A stretch of DNA of 64,000 bases from contig JAIYCH010000131.1 of the NCBI GenBank assembly GCA_027488135.1, positions 62,001-126,000 of the forward strand, in the 5' to 3' direction. Numbering within the stretch: position 1 is the stretch's first letter; the number at the start of each line of letters is the position of its first letter. The translations under genes and the position numbers were made by a program. Under the pieces are notes generated by a model. That model was not told the origin of the DNA, made no database searches, and worked only from the letters and a program-made list of their open reading frames with translations. The DNA comes from Saprospiraceae bacterium. GTDB taxonomy: Bacteria > Bacteroidota > Bacteroidia > Chitinophagales > Saprospiraceae. Below, piece by piece: positions 55,013 through 62,926 of this stretch.

Positions 55013-55558
55013 ATGAACATGACCAAATTTCTATTGCTGCTTTCACTTATTCTAATGTTAACATTCTCTTGTCAACCAAATAGTAAGGTAAGTAAGAGCG
55101 GTGATTCCTCTGTTGATGCAAAACCTTCTTTGGGTAGTATTGGAACGCCTGCCATCCCGCAAAAATTTAAAGAAACAGATTTACTTCTCACAGATTATTG
55201 GGTTTATGAGTTTTATGTGATTCCCGAAAAGGTGGGTGTTGGGCCCAATTTTGTTGGCACATGGTATAAATTTAATCCTAATGGAACCTATTCAAAAGGG
55301 CAGTTTCAAGAAACTTTTGATAATGGAAACTGGTATATTTCTGAACGCCCTAGTGAACATCAACCTGGTAAAGTATTTAAATACATCTATTTTGATTCAG
55401 CTGTAAACGATTTATGGGATCTTGGTTTTGAAATTCAAGGAACCAGCGGTTACAACATGTCCTGGGTAAAGCAGTTGGATCCACCCGATGGCGAATCAGG
55501 TTTAGCAAAGGTGATGAAAATGTTAACAAAACCTACTCGTGAACAGATGGGCAGATAG
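55013..55558 (+). CDS. Lipoprotein of unknown function
   Basis: This is a 181 aa protein with a lipoprotein signal (MNMTKFLLLLSLILMLTFSC, C20) and a Ser/Lys-rich linker. It then has a single globular domain rich in Trp, Tyr and Gly (LLTDYWVYEFYVIPEKVGVGPNFVGTWY, FNPNGTYSKGQFQETFDNGNWY), resembling a lipocalin or beta-sandwich unit. I do not recognise a named family. It is followed by a long hairpin and convergent ddl. Confidence 0.72.
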   Translation: MNMTKFLLLLSLILMLTFSCQPNSKVSKSGDSSVDAKPSLGSIGTPAIPQKFKETDLLLTDYWVYEFYVIPEKVGVGPNFVGTWYKFNPNGTYSKGQFQETFDNGNWYISERPSEHQPGKVFKYIYFDSAVNDLWDLGFEIQGTSGYNMSWVKQLDPPDGESGLAKVMKMLTKPTREQMGR

Positions 55559-55614
55559 TCATCGCAGCGTTAAGGTAAAATAATAGAATAAGTATAATTA
55601 TGGTGGCTTAGATG

Positions 55615-55663
55615 TTTTCAACAAATGCTTTTTGTTTTTCAAACCAAAAGCATTTGTTGAAAA
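55615..55663. terminator. Perfect 18-bp hairpin between convergent genes
   Basis: TTTTCAACAAATGCTTTT (55615-55632) pairs perfectly with 55646-55663 around a 13-base loop, in the 184-base gap between the lipoprotein gene and ddl. No separate T run follows, so it may end both transcripts or stabilise their 3' ends. Confidence 0.55.
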
Positions 55664-55742
55664 TAATAGGCTACTTTAAAAAGAGAAAAATAAAATATTT
55701 TTTAATCTTTGATTTTTAAATAACAAGATATTTTTATCAAAA

Positions 55743-56708
55743 TCAGGCGTTTAATGCTTCATTTATCACATAGTCAAGCAATTTTGATACCGTAATTCCC
55801 TGCGATTTTACCTGTTGTGGTATAATACTTGCGTTAGACATTCCTGGAATAGTGTTGACCTCAAGAAAATAAAAAGTACCGTCAACACATATTGAATCTA
55901 CGCGTACAATCCCCTTACATCCGAGTACTTCATATATTAGCTTGGTTTGAGTTTTACATTTAGCTGTCAATTCATCTGAAAGTCTGGCCGGAGTAATTTC
56001 CTGACTTTGGTTTTCATATTTTGCTTTGTAATCAAAAAATTCATTTTCAGAAATTATTTCCGTAATCGGTAAAACCTCGATGCTATTATCTTTTCTGAAA
56101 ACCCCGTTTGAAAACTCAGGACCTGAAAGAAATGCTTCCACAACGACCTCGTCATCATATTGAAAGGCCATGGTAATGGCTTCAGAAAGTTCATTTTTTG
56201 ATTTGACTTTACTTACACCAAAACTACTCCCATTTTTATTAGGTTTTACAAATAAAGGCAAACCTAATGATAGCAGTTCTTCCTCATTCCATGGGGTATT
56301 TTGAGTTAATAAAATGGAATTTGCCATAGGAATATGATACTTTTTAAGTATATCCTTGGTTGCTTGTTTACCAAAAGTTATGGCGCTGGTAAAAAGGTTA
56401 CAACCTGTAAAGGGCATCCCAATTAAATTAAAGTATCCTTGTAAATTTCCATCTTCTGCCGGATGACCATGCAGCATTAAATACACTAAATCAAAAGTTG
56501 TATGCTCCGTTTCTGTTTTCAAGGAAAAATCATTCAAATCAATCAGTTTATCTGTTCCCTGTAAGGTAAACTTTCCTTTATTTAACTCAATGATGAATAT
56601 ATCATATTTGTTTTTATCCATTTCAAGCGCGATATTTTTAGCACTCTGCAATGAAACATTTCGTTCTGCAACGTCTCCACCAGTTACAATGGCAATATTT
56701 TTCTTCAT
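55743..56708 (-). CDS. ddl: D-alanine--D-alanine ligase
   Basis: This ATP-grasp enzyme makes D-Ala-D-Ala for peptidoglycan precursors. It is 321 aa, with NIAIVTGGDVAERNVSLQSA at the start, MLHGHPAEDGNLQGYF (typical Ddl HGxxGExG region), LFVKPNKNGSSFGVSK, and the C-terminal metal and substrate part FYFLEVNTIPGMSNASI. It lies 10 bases downstream of mltG in one operon, so synthesis and cleavage of cell wall are co-expressed. Confidence 0.95.
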   Translation of the reverse strand: MKKNIAIVTGGDVAERNVSLQSAKNIALEMDKNKYDIFIIELNKGKFTLQGTDKLIDLNDFSLKTETEHTTFDLVYLMLHGHPAEDGNLQGYFNLIGMPFTGCNLFTSAITFGKQATKDILKKYHIPMANSILLTQNTPWNEEELLSLGLPLFVKPNKNGSSFGVSKVKSKNELSEAITMAFQYDDEVVVEAFLSGPEFSNGVFRKDNSIEVLPITEIISENEFFDYKAKYENQSQEITPARLSDELTAKCKTQTKLIYEVLGCKGIVRVDSICVDGTFYFLEVNTIPGMSNASIIPQQVKSQGITVSKLLDYVINEALNA

Positions 56709-56718
56709 TTTAATGACT

Positions 56719-57750
56719 TTATCTTAGGCCTCTGCGAATTAAATTATCTCTGTATATCCTAGCATTTCGATTATGCTCGGATAAGTCGGTGGCAAACGAA
56801 TGTAATCCGGATTCATCACCCACCGCACAAAAATATAAATAATTATGTTTTTCGTAATTTAAAACAGCGTCTATACTTGAGATACTACTCATAGTAATAG
56901 GTCCTGGAGGTAGCCCCGTGTATTTATAGGTATTATATGGGGAATCAAACTTGGTATGAAAATCAGTAACTCGTCGAGCCAAGAAATCTCTTCTGGCAAA
57001 AACGGCCGTTGGATCAGCTTGTAAAGGCATTCCAATATTGAGTCTGTTCAGATAAACACCCGCAATTCTCTTTTTTTCAATATTCTGTTGCGTTTCTTTC
57101 TCAACTATAGAGGCAAGGGTATATACCTCTTGCGGAGTTAAAGCTAGGGATTCTGCCTTTTTTAAACGTTGATTTGATGCCCAAAATCTATCATATTCGG
57201 ATTTCATACGATTTAGAAATGCAGGGGCAGAGGTATTCCAATACATCTGATAAGTATTGGGGATAAATAAACTTTGGAAATTCTCTTTGGTAAATCCGTC
57301 TTTCCCTATGATTTCATTTGCGCTAAAAATATCATTTAATGAAATGGAATCAGGCTCTATAAATGATGAAACTTTCGCTGCAACATTTTCAGGCATTCGT
57401 TCGGTGGTCAAAACGACATTGACAGGTTCTTGAATGCCAGCACGCAATTTTCTTATTAATTGAATCAAATTAATGCCCTTGTTTATTTTATATTGTCCAG
57501 ATTTAACTTTACCTTCTTTAAAATTCATTTTTTCTGAAAGGAGAGAAAAAACGGTAGTGTTCGCAAGGACTTTCTCCTCTTCCAGCAATATTAATAAGCC
57601 TTTGAAGTCTGTACCTGAAGGAATTCTAATAGTCTTACTCTGCAATGAACCTGGTAAAACGGATGAATACACTAGTTGATACATAAGTAACATGCCACTT
57701 AAAGTCGCGGTGAGTAGTAAACCCCAGAAGAAGTAATTTTTTTTAATCAT
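56719..57750 (-). CDS. mltG: MltG, endolytic murein transglycosylase
   Basis: MltG (YceG) cleaves newly made glycan strands in the membrane and sets their length. The 343 aa protein starts at ATG 57750 (MIKKNYFFWG) with one N-terminal membrane helix (about 6-25). It has a LysM-like or low-conservation linker and then the YceG catalytic domain with LASIVEKETQ (catalytic Glu) and YLNRLNIGMPLQADPTAVFA, YNTYKYTGLPPGPI. A TTG at 57759 is rejected. A perfect 14-base palindrome sits four bases before the ATG. Confidence 0.94.
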   Translation of the reverse strand: MIKKNYFFWGLLLTATLSGMLLMYQLVYSSVLPGSLQSKTIRIPSGTDFKGLLILLEEEKVLANTTVFSLLSEKMNFKEGKVKSGQYKINKGINLIQLIRKLRAGIQEPVNVVLTTERMPENVAAKVSSFIEPDSISLNDIFSANEIIGKDGFTKENFQSLFIPNTYQMYWNTSAPAFLNRMKSEYDRFWASNQRLKKAESLALTPQEVYTLASIVEKETQQNIEKKRIAGVYLNRLNIGMPLQADPTAVFARRDFLARRVTDFHTKFDSPYNTYKYTGLPPGPITMSSISSIDAVLNYEKHNYLYFCAVGDESGLHSFATDLSEHNRNARIYRDNLIRRGLR

Positions 57751-57753
57751 CTC

Positions 57754-57767
57754 AGCCAAATTTGGCT
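57754..57767. promoter_or_regulatory. Perfect 14-base palindrome before mltG
   Basis: AGCCAAATTTGGCT is self-complementary, 3 bases before the mltG start codon. It resembles a dimer-binding operator, but no regulator is known. It shares this intergenic region with the 10-bp repeat at 57779-57805. Confidence 0.4.
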
Positions 57768-57778
57768 CAATTTAGTGA

Positions 57779-57805
57779 TAAATGATTTAGTATAAAAATC
57801 ATTTA
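57779..57805. promoter_or_regulatory. 10-bp inverted repeat in the mltG/DUF4249-like intergenic region
   Basis: TAAATGATTT (57779-57788) and AAATCATTTA (57796-57805) are exact inverted copies with a 7-base spacer. They lie between mltG and the divergent lipoprotein gene, about 26 bases upstream of the latter's -7 box, so a regulator could act on one or both genes. Confidence 0.4.
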
Positions 57806-57830
57806 AAGTGATTTGTTTATAATCTTTCTC

Positions 57831-57838
57831 TAACTTTG
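57831..57838 (+). promoter_or_regulatory. Putative -7 box (TAACTTTG), near-leaderless gene
   Basis: A full TAnnTTTG match ending 5 bases before the ATG at 57844; a TTTG 15 bases upstream (57812-57815) is slightly short for the -33 box. Transcription would begin almost at the start codon. Confidence 0.45.
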
Positions 57839-57843
57839 TATTC

Positions 57844-58839
57844 ATGAAAAATCTATGTAAAGCATTATTTATTCTGTTGATAGTTTGCAGCTGTAAAACG
57901 GACTTTGACATTGAGGCCATTGAAAAGGAAATTCCAGTGGTTTATGGTGTTTTAAATGTAACTGAACCAAAACAGTACATAAGGGTACAGAGATCTTTTC
58001 TATCTAAAGGCGGCAACGTATCAGACCTTTCCAAGGATTCTAATATATTATATTATTCAGGCGGAAAAGCCATGTTAACGGTCACCTCTACAGGAAAAAC
58101 AATTTTAGGTAAAAGAATAAATTCAGAAGATATTGGAATAAAAAGAGACAGTGGATTCTTTGCCGAGACACCAAATATACTGTATGAATTTGATACTAAA
58201 GATTGGATGGTTACACCACCGGCAAAAGTTATTTTTACTTTTGAAAATGAATCCTTATTAAAGAATGTTTCAGCCCAAATTTCTTTGGTAAAAGATCTTC
58301 AATTGAGAGAAGGAGTTCCCGCTGCTCCTTTAAATTTAGGGTATGATCGTGTAATAACGATGAGTTGGAACCATTCAACGGAAACTAAGTTATTTGACTT
58401 GACGATGAGAATTAATTACCAAGAAAAGAGTAATAAATCGAATGGTGTCTTTTTAGATAAATCAGTAGATTGGGTATTAAAAGACCATCTTGAAGTTGGT
58501 TCAGATCCGACAAAAGGATCTTTTTCATTCAAAGGCATTGAATTTTTTAAATTCTTAGGCAATTCTCTTCTAGTCTCTTCGGATATTCAAAGGAACATGA
58601 AAACAGTAGATATTTTACTTACGGCCGGGGGAATTGAATTTAAAGAAATACTAGATTTAAATCAGGCAAATTTTGGACTAACTGGTTCTAACAGTATTCC
58701 AAGGTACAATAATATCGTAAATGGTATTGGATTCTTATCATCACGAATGAAGGTGTCCAGGACTGACATTTCTTTATCTTCTGTTACCCTCGATTCATTG
58801 AAGTTTGGCGTCTATACCAAAGCATTGCAATTCAAATAA
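57844..58839 (+). CDS. Lipoprotein, possibly DUF4249-like
   Basis: This 331 aa lipoprotein (signal ends VCSC, C17) reads FDIEAIEKEIPVVYGVLNVTEPKQYIRVQRSF at its start, followed by beta-rich sequence. It ends with NNIVNGIGFLSSRMKVS, which recalls the end of DUF4249 proteins that sit next to TonB-dependent receptors. No receptor gene is nearby, and the assignment is tentative. A terminator follows before dnaK. Confidence 0.55.
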   Translation: MKNLCKALFILLIVCSCKTDFDIEAIEKEIPVVYGVLNVTEPKQYIRVQRSFLSKGGNVSDLSKDSNILYYSGGKAMLTVTSTGKTILGKRINSEDIGIKRDSGFFAETPNILYEFDTKDWMVTPPAKVIFTFENESLLKNVSAQISLVKDLQLREGVPAAPLNLGYDRVITMSWNHSTETKLFDLTMRINYQEKSNKSNGVFLDKSVDWVLKDHLEVGSDPTKGSFSFKGIEFFKFLGNSLLVSSDIQRNMKTVDILLTAGGIEFKEILDLNQANFGLTGSNSIPRYNNIVNGIGFLSSRMKVSRTDISLSSVTLDSLKFGVYTKALQFK

Positions 58840-58898
58840 TGCCAATTTGTCAGTTAATTATTGTTCGTTCAATCTTTAAAGCATGTTAAATCAGTAAT

Positions 58899-58934
58899 AT
58901 CTGCCTATTATAGACAAAAAAGGCAGATTTATTT
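58899..58934 (+). terminator. Probable terminator upstream of dnaK
   Basis: ATCTGCCT (58899-58906) pairs with AGGCAGAT (58921-58928) around a 14-base loop, followed by TTATTT. It separates the lipoprotein gene from dnaK, with the putative -24/-12 element just after it. Confidence 0.6.
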
Positions 58935-58937
58935 AGT

Positions 58938-58953
58938 TGGCATATAGCTTGAT
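58938..58953 (+). promoter_or_regulatory. Putative sigma-54 type -24/-12 element before dnaK
   Basis: TGGCATATAGCTTGAT matches the sigma-54 pattern TGGCACRNNNNTTGCW at 10 of 12 fixed positions, with the correct -24/-12 spacing. The mismatches are C to T after TGGCA and C to A in the -12 TTGC, the latter usually important. No TAnnTTTG box is present in this region. The ATG is 49 bases downstream. Confidence 0.4.
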
Positions 58954-59001
58954 AAGAGTATATGAATGTTAAACACTTGAAAAATTTAAAAACAAATTAT
59001 C

Positions 59002-60921
59002 ATGGGTAAAATTATCGGAATTGACCTCGGTACCACAAATTCTTGTGTGTCAGTTATGGAAGGAAACGAACCGGTGGTTATTCCAAATGAGGAGGGAAGA
59101 AGAACTACGCCGTCAGTTGTCGCCTTTATGGATAGTGGAGAGAGAAAAATTGGTGATCCAGCCAAGCGTCAGGCAATTACAAATCCTCAGAGGACAATCG
59201 CTTCTATTAAAAGGTTCATGGGACGTCGGTTTTCTGAGTCTGCAAGTGATATAAGTGCATCCCCTTACAAAGTGGTAAGAGGCGATAACGATACTATCAA
59301 GGTGGACATTGATGGTCGCTTTTATACAGCTCAAGAACTTTCTGCTATGGTTCTTCAAAAAATGAAGAAGGTAGCTGAAGATTATCTAGGACATGAAGTT
59401 ACTGAAGCTGTAGTAACCGTTCCCGCTTATTTCAATGACTCTCAGCGTCAAGCTACAAAGGAAGCTGGTGAAATCGCTGGTCTTACCATTAGAAGGATTA
59501 TCAACGAACCTACTGCTGCAGCGTTGGCCTACGGTTTAGATAAGCGAAATAAGGAAATGACCATCGCTGTGTACGATTTAGGTGGTGGTACTTTCGATAT
59601 CTCTATTTTAGATTTGGGTGATGGTGTTTTTGAGGTGAAATCTACAAACGGTGATACTCATCTTGGTGGTGATGATTTTGATATGGTGATAATTGATTGG
59701 CTCGCTGGCACCTTCAAAGAACAAGAGAATATGGACCTCAAGAAGGACCCAATAGCTCTTCAAAGACTTAAGGATGCAGCTGAAAAAGCTAAAATTGAGC
59801 TGTCGTCGTCCTCAGAAACTGAAATAAATTTGCCTTATATTACCGCAATGGACGGTGTGCCCAAACACTTGGTAACTAAACTTTCCAGAGCAAAGTTTGA
59901 GCAAATGATCGAGCCACTTGTGGAGCGCAGCCTAGAACCTTGCAGAAAAGCTCTGGCTGATTCAGGTCTTTCACTTTCTCAGATTTCTGAAGTTATTTTA
60001 GTAGGTGGTTCAACCAGAATCCCTAAAATTCAACAAGCCGTCGAAAACTTTTTTGGTAAAAAACCAAATAAAGGAGTAAATCCGGACGAGGTTGTAGCGG
60101 TTGGTGCTTCCATTCAAGGTGGCGTCCTAAGTGGTGACGTTCAAGATGTTCTATTACTCGATGTTACACCTCTTTCTTTAGGTATTGAAACTATGGGTGG
60201 TGTGTATGACGTAGTTATTGAAGCAAATTGTACTATACCAACCAGAAAATCAAAGGTTTATTCTACCGCTGCAGATAATCAACCTAGTGTTGAAATTCAT
60301 GTGCTGCAAGGGGAAAGACCTATGGCTAAGGATAATAGACCCATCGGTAAGTTTATCCTCGACGGAATACCTCCTTCACCTAGAGGTGTACCTCAAATTG
60401 AGGTCTCCTTCGATATTGACGCTAATGGTATTCTAAGTGTAGGCGCTAAAGATAAAGGTACTGGTAAAGAGCAATCTATCAGAATTGAAGCTTCTACGGG
60501 TTTATCTAAAGAAGAAGTTGAAAGAATGAAGGCAGAAGCTGCAGCAAATTCTGAAACAGATAAATTAGCACGCGAAAAAGTAGAAAAATTAAATGAAGCT
60601 GATAATTTGATTTTCCAAACAGAAAAGCAAATCAAAGAATTTGGCGATAAGCTTCCTGCGGACAAAAAACCGGCATTGGAAAGTGCTTTGAATGAACTAA
60701 AAGAAGCTCATAAATCTCAGGATATTCCTTCTATCGACGCTGCAATTACTGGTTTAAATGCTATCTGGCAGGCAGCAACTCAGGAAATGTATCAAGGTGG
60801 TCAGGCGGGTGATCCTAACGCAGGCCAAGATCCAAATACAGGTGGGCAGTCTGGAAATACTAACAATAATAACGGTGATGTCACTGACGTAGAATACGAA
60901 GAGGTAAATGACAAAAAATAA
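59002..60921 (+). CDS. dnaK: Chaperone DnaK (Hsp70)
   Basis: This ATP-driven folding chaperone is 639 aa. It has [62 protein letters not shown] and the hydrophobic linker [16 protein letters not shown] substrate-binding domain and lid follow. The tail is Gly/Asn/Gln-rich and ends [13 protein letters not shown], as usual. No grpE or dnaJ lies beside it, so it stands alone. A long terminator follows. Confidence 0.98.
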   Translation: MGKIIGIDLGTTNSCVSVMEGNEPVVIPNEEGRRTTPSVVAFMDSGERKIGDPAKRQAITNPQRTIASIKRFMGRRFSESASDISASPYKVVRGDNDTIKVDIDGRFYTAQELSAMVLQKMKKVAEDYLGHEVTEAVVTVPAYFNDSQRQATKEAGEIAGLTIRRIINEPTAAALAYGLDKRNKEMTIAVYDLGGGTFDISILDLGDGVFEVKSTNGDTHLGGDDFDMVIIDWLAGTFKEQENMDLKKDPIALQRLKDAAEKAKIELSSSSETEINLPYITAMDGVPKHLVTKLSRAKFEQMIEPLVERSLEPCRKALADSGLSLSQISEVILVGGSTRIPKIQQAVENFFGKKPNKGVNPDEVVAVGASIQGGVLSGDVQDVLLLDVTPLSLGIETMGGVYDVVIEANCTIPTRKSKVYSTAADNQPSVEIHVLQGERPMAKDNRPIGKFILDGIPPSPRGVPQIEVSFDIDANGILSVGAKDKGTGKEQSIRIEASTGLSKEEVERMKAEAAANSETDKLAREKVEKLNEADNLIFQTEKQIKEFGDKLPADKKPALESALNELKEAHKSQDIPSIDAAITGLNAIWQAATQEMYQGGQAGDPNAGQDPNTGGQSGNTNNNNGDVTDVEYEEVNDKK

Positions 60922-60937
60922 GTTAGGTTAATTAGGT

Positions 60938-60979
60938 AAATAAGCGGGGTTATTGTCCAATAATTCCGCTTATTTTTTT
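60938..60979 (+). terminator. Rho-independent terminator after dnaK
   Basis: AAATAAGCGG (60938-60947) pairs with CCGCTTATTT (60966-60975), extended by GG/TT wobbles and TTATTG/CAATAA to a GTCC loop, then seven T. It overlaps the last bases of the convergent gene (stop at 60950). Confidence 0.85.
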
Positions 60980-62245
60980 CCATATCTCAACATATTCCTC
61001 CAAATATTGAAGATCCTTTAACTCATTTATCGAAATGATTTTTATCTCCTTTTCATAGGTTAATTCCCGGCTGGTATAATCAGGAATGTAAGTTTGTATG
61101 CCTTTTAACTTACCCTCAAAAAATAGCGGCGCTCCTGACATTCCGGAAACCTTCCAATAGCTATCTCTTACTTTTTTAATGATTTGTATCCCCCCATTTC
61201 CCTCTAAAACAGTATCTTGTTGATTCCAAACAGGATAATTAGAAGGTATTTTGGTGTCAGCCGAAGGAATGTTTCTGATGGATAAGTTTATTTTATTTAA
61301 TGTCTCAGGATGATCTATTAAAAAACGAGCACTGGCATAATAGTCTTTTTGGAAGGTTAAAATAATATCAGTGCCTGTTTCAGGAAGTATATCAATAGGT
61401 AAAATGGAATAAGTAATGAATAATCGTGTCGCCAATCCATTTATCTCATCTATTTTATTCATTTGTAGACTTAAATCATTTATTTTTTTATCTCTCTCAG
61501 GGCTCTTTTCAAAGGTAGATAAGGTGGCTAATCTATTAAGGCTAAACTGATTATCTGTCCATTTTTTCATGCAAAACTCAATGGCTTTATGTAAGGTGTA
61601 TGTTTTTAAAACATTAGCATCAGATTTTCTAATATCTATCATATACCTTTTACCATGGGCTATGAGCTCCTTCAGTGGATTTGGATTAATTATTTGATAT
61701 TCAATTGATTGAATCCTTTTCATGAAGGTATCTACTTGATATTGCCAGTGGGGAAGAAGTAACCAATCAACATAATTTCTTATAGCATCTGCCTTGTATT
61801 CTGTAACTACAGGGTAACCTATAGAAAAAGTATCAATGATGGAAGGAAATTCCGTAGAATAATGTGTTTTATTAACTTGAAGATGGACAGGTAAATCTAC
61901 ACTCAACAAAACCCAATCTTTACCTTTGTAAATAATGCTGGGATTTTGAAGCGTATCTATATTTATTTTACTATCATAAATGATAGAGGAAGATAATGAG
62001 TATTGATTTTTTTGTACCGTAATTTTACTTTTAATGGAGATAATACCTTGAGTATTTTCATATTCAAGGCATTGGCTAAGTGTCCATACATAGTTCGTTT
62101 TAGGAAATAAGTAACCAGAACAATTATTACCTACACGTACTATTATAGCTGAAGAAAGTGATGGACTTGATGTTAAATTAAAGGGGTTAAGTAGATAAAA
62201 AACGTAAAATAAAAATAAAAATTTAAATCTTAACTTGCTTTTCAT
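60950..62245 (-). CDS. Trypsin-fold, S46-like protein with a missing catalytic histidine
   Basis: This 431 aa protein has a signal peptide (about 1-27). Its C-terminal motif WKVSGMSGAPLFFEGKLKGIQTY resembles the GxSGxP serine site (S370), and KDWVLLSVD (D110) resembles the Asp site. The His site, in proteases LTxxHC, is TLSQCLE, with Q58 in place of His. A large helical insert between Asp and Ser is like the S46 dipeptidyl-peptidase layout. It is therefore probably a pseudoprotease. Start overlaps the DUF6580 gene by 23 bases. Family assignment is moderate. Confidence 0.62.
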   Translation of the reverse strand: MKSKLRFKFLFLFYVFYLLNPFNLTSSPSLSSAIIVRVGNNCSGYLFPKTNYVWTLSQCLEYENTQGIISIKSKITVQKNQYSLSSSIIYDSKINIDTLQNPSIIYKGKDWVLLSVDLPVHLQVNKTHYSTEFPSIIDTFSIGYPVVTEYKADAIRNYVDWLLLPHWQYQVDTFMKRIQSIEYQIINPNPLKELIAHGKRYMIDIRKSDANVLKTYTLHKAIEFCMKKWTDNQFSLNRLATLSTFEKSPERDKKINDLSLQMNKIDEINGLATRLFITYSILPIDILPETGTDIILTFQKDYYASARFLIDHPETLNKINLSIRNIPSADTKIPSNYPVWNQQDTVLEGNGGIQIIKKVRDSYWKVSGMSGAPLFFEGKLKGIQTYIPDYTSRELTYEKEIKIISINELKDLQYLEEYVEIWKKISGIIGQ

Positions 62246-62801
62246 ACACAGGTTTTAAAGAAAAACCAGAAACCTTTGTGGCCCCGAATAAAATGACCAG
62301 GTAAAAAATATCTCCTAACAGGGTATTTTGAAAAAATGGTAAACCAGCCGTATAGGATGTAAGTAGTCCTGTAAAATTTTGTGGGTAGATAGGGTTATTT
62401 AACCAGCTGCCAAAATTAGTGATAAGAAAAAATAAACTGGCTGTTGAAAATCCGGTTAAAGCTAATCTGGGCAAGGTAATTTTAGAAAGTAGTCCCCAGG
62501 CGATTGGTATCATTATGAAAAATGAACCGTAAACCCAAAATGAACCAAACAAAGTAAATCCTTCGTAATATTGAGGATATTGAATAGGATATATAACGTT
62601 ATTGATAAATAAATCACTTAGCCAAAGTGAAAATAAAGGAACTAGAAAGGCCCATAATTTCCTACCAAAAAAATAACTGCCAAATACAGCTATGCCACCT
62701 ACTGGTGTGAAGTTGTGTGGGTGAGGAATTATACGGCTAAATGCGGCGACTAAAATTAGTACCAACACAAATTTTAAAGTATTTTGTTTCTCGTGGTTCA
62801 T
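62223..62801 (-). CDS. DUF6580-type integral membrane protein
   Basis: This is a 192 aa membrane protein with five or six hydrophobic segments. The N-terminal motif AFSRIIPHPHNFTPVGGIAVFGSYF is typical of the DUF6580 group, described as putative transport proteins resembling ECF S components. No ATPase lies next to it, and the ligand is unknown. The S46-like gene begins inside its 3' end on the same strand, so the two are probably translated together. Confidence 0.75.
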   Translation of the reverse strand: MNHEKQNTLKFVLVLILVAAFSRIIPHPHNFTPVGGIAVFGSYFFGRKLWAFLVPLFSLWLSDLFINNVIYPIQYPQYYEGFTLFGSFWVYGSFFIMIPIAWGLLSKITLPRLALTGFSTASLFFLITNFGSWLNNPIYPQNFTGLLTSYTAGLPFFQNTLLGDIFYLVILFGATKVSGFSLKPVYEKQVKI

Positions 62802-62926
62802 TTCTCGTTGTGTAATTAAGAATGTAAAATTAAAAAGATTTACTTATTTTAGGGTTTTATTTCGACTGTTGATTCATCACTGAATTATTTTTAATCGTTT
62901 TAAATCATTCCAATAAAACCTAAACA

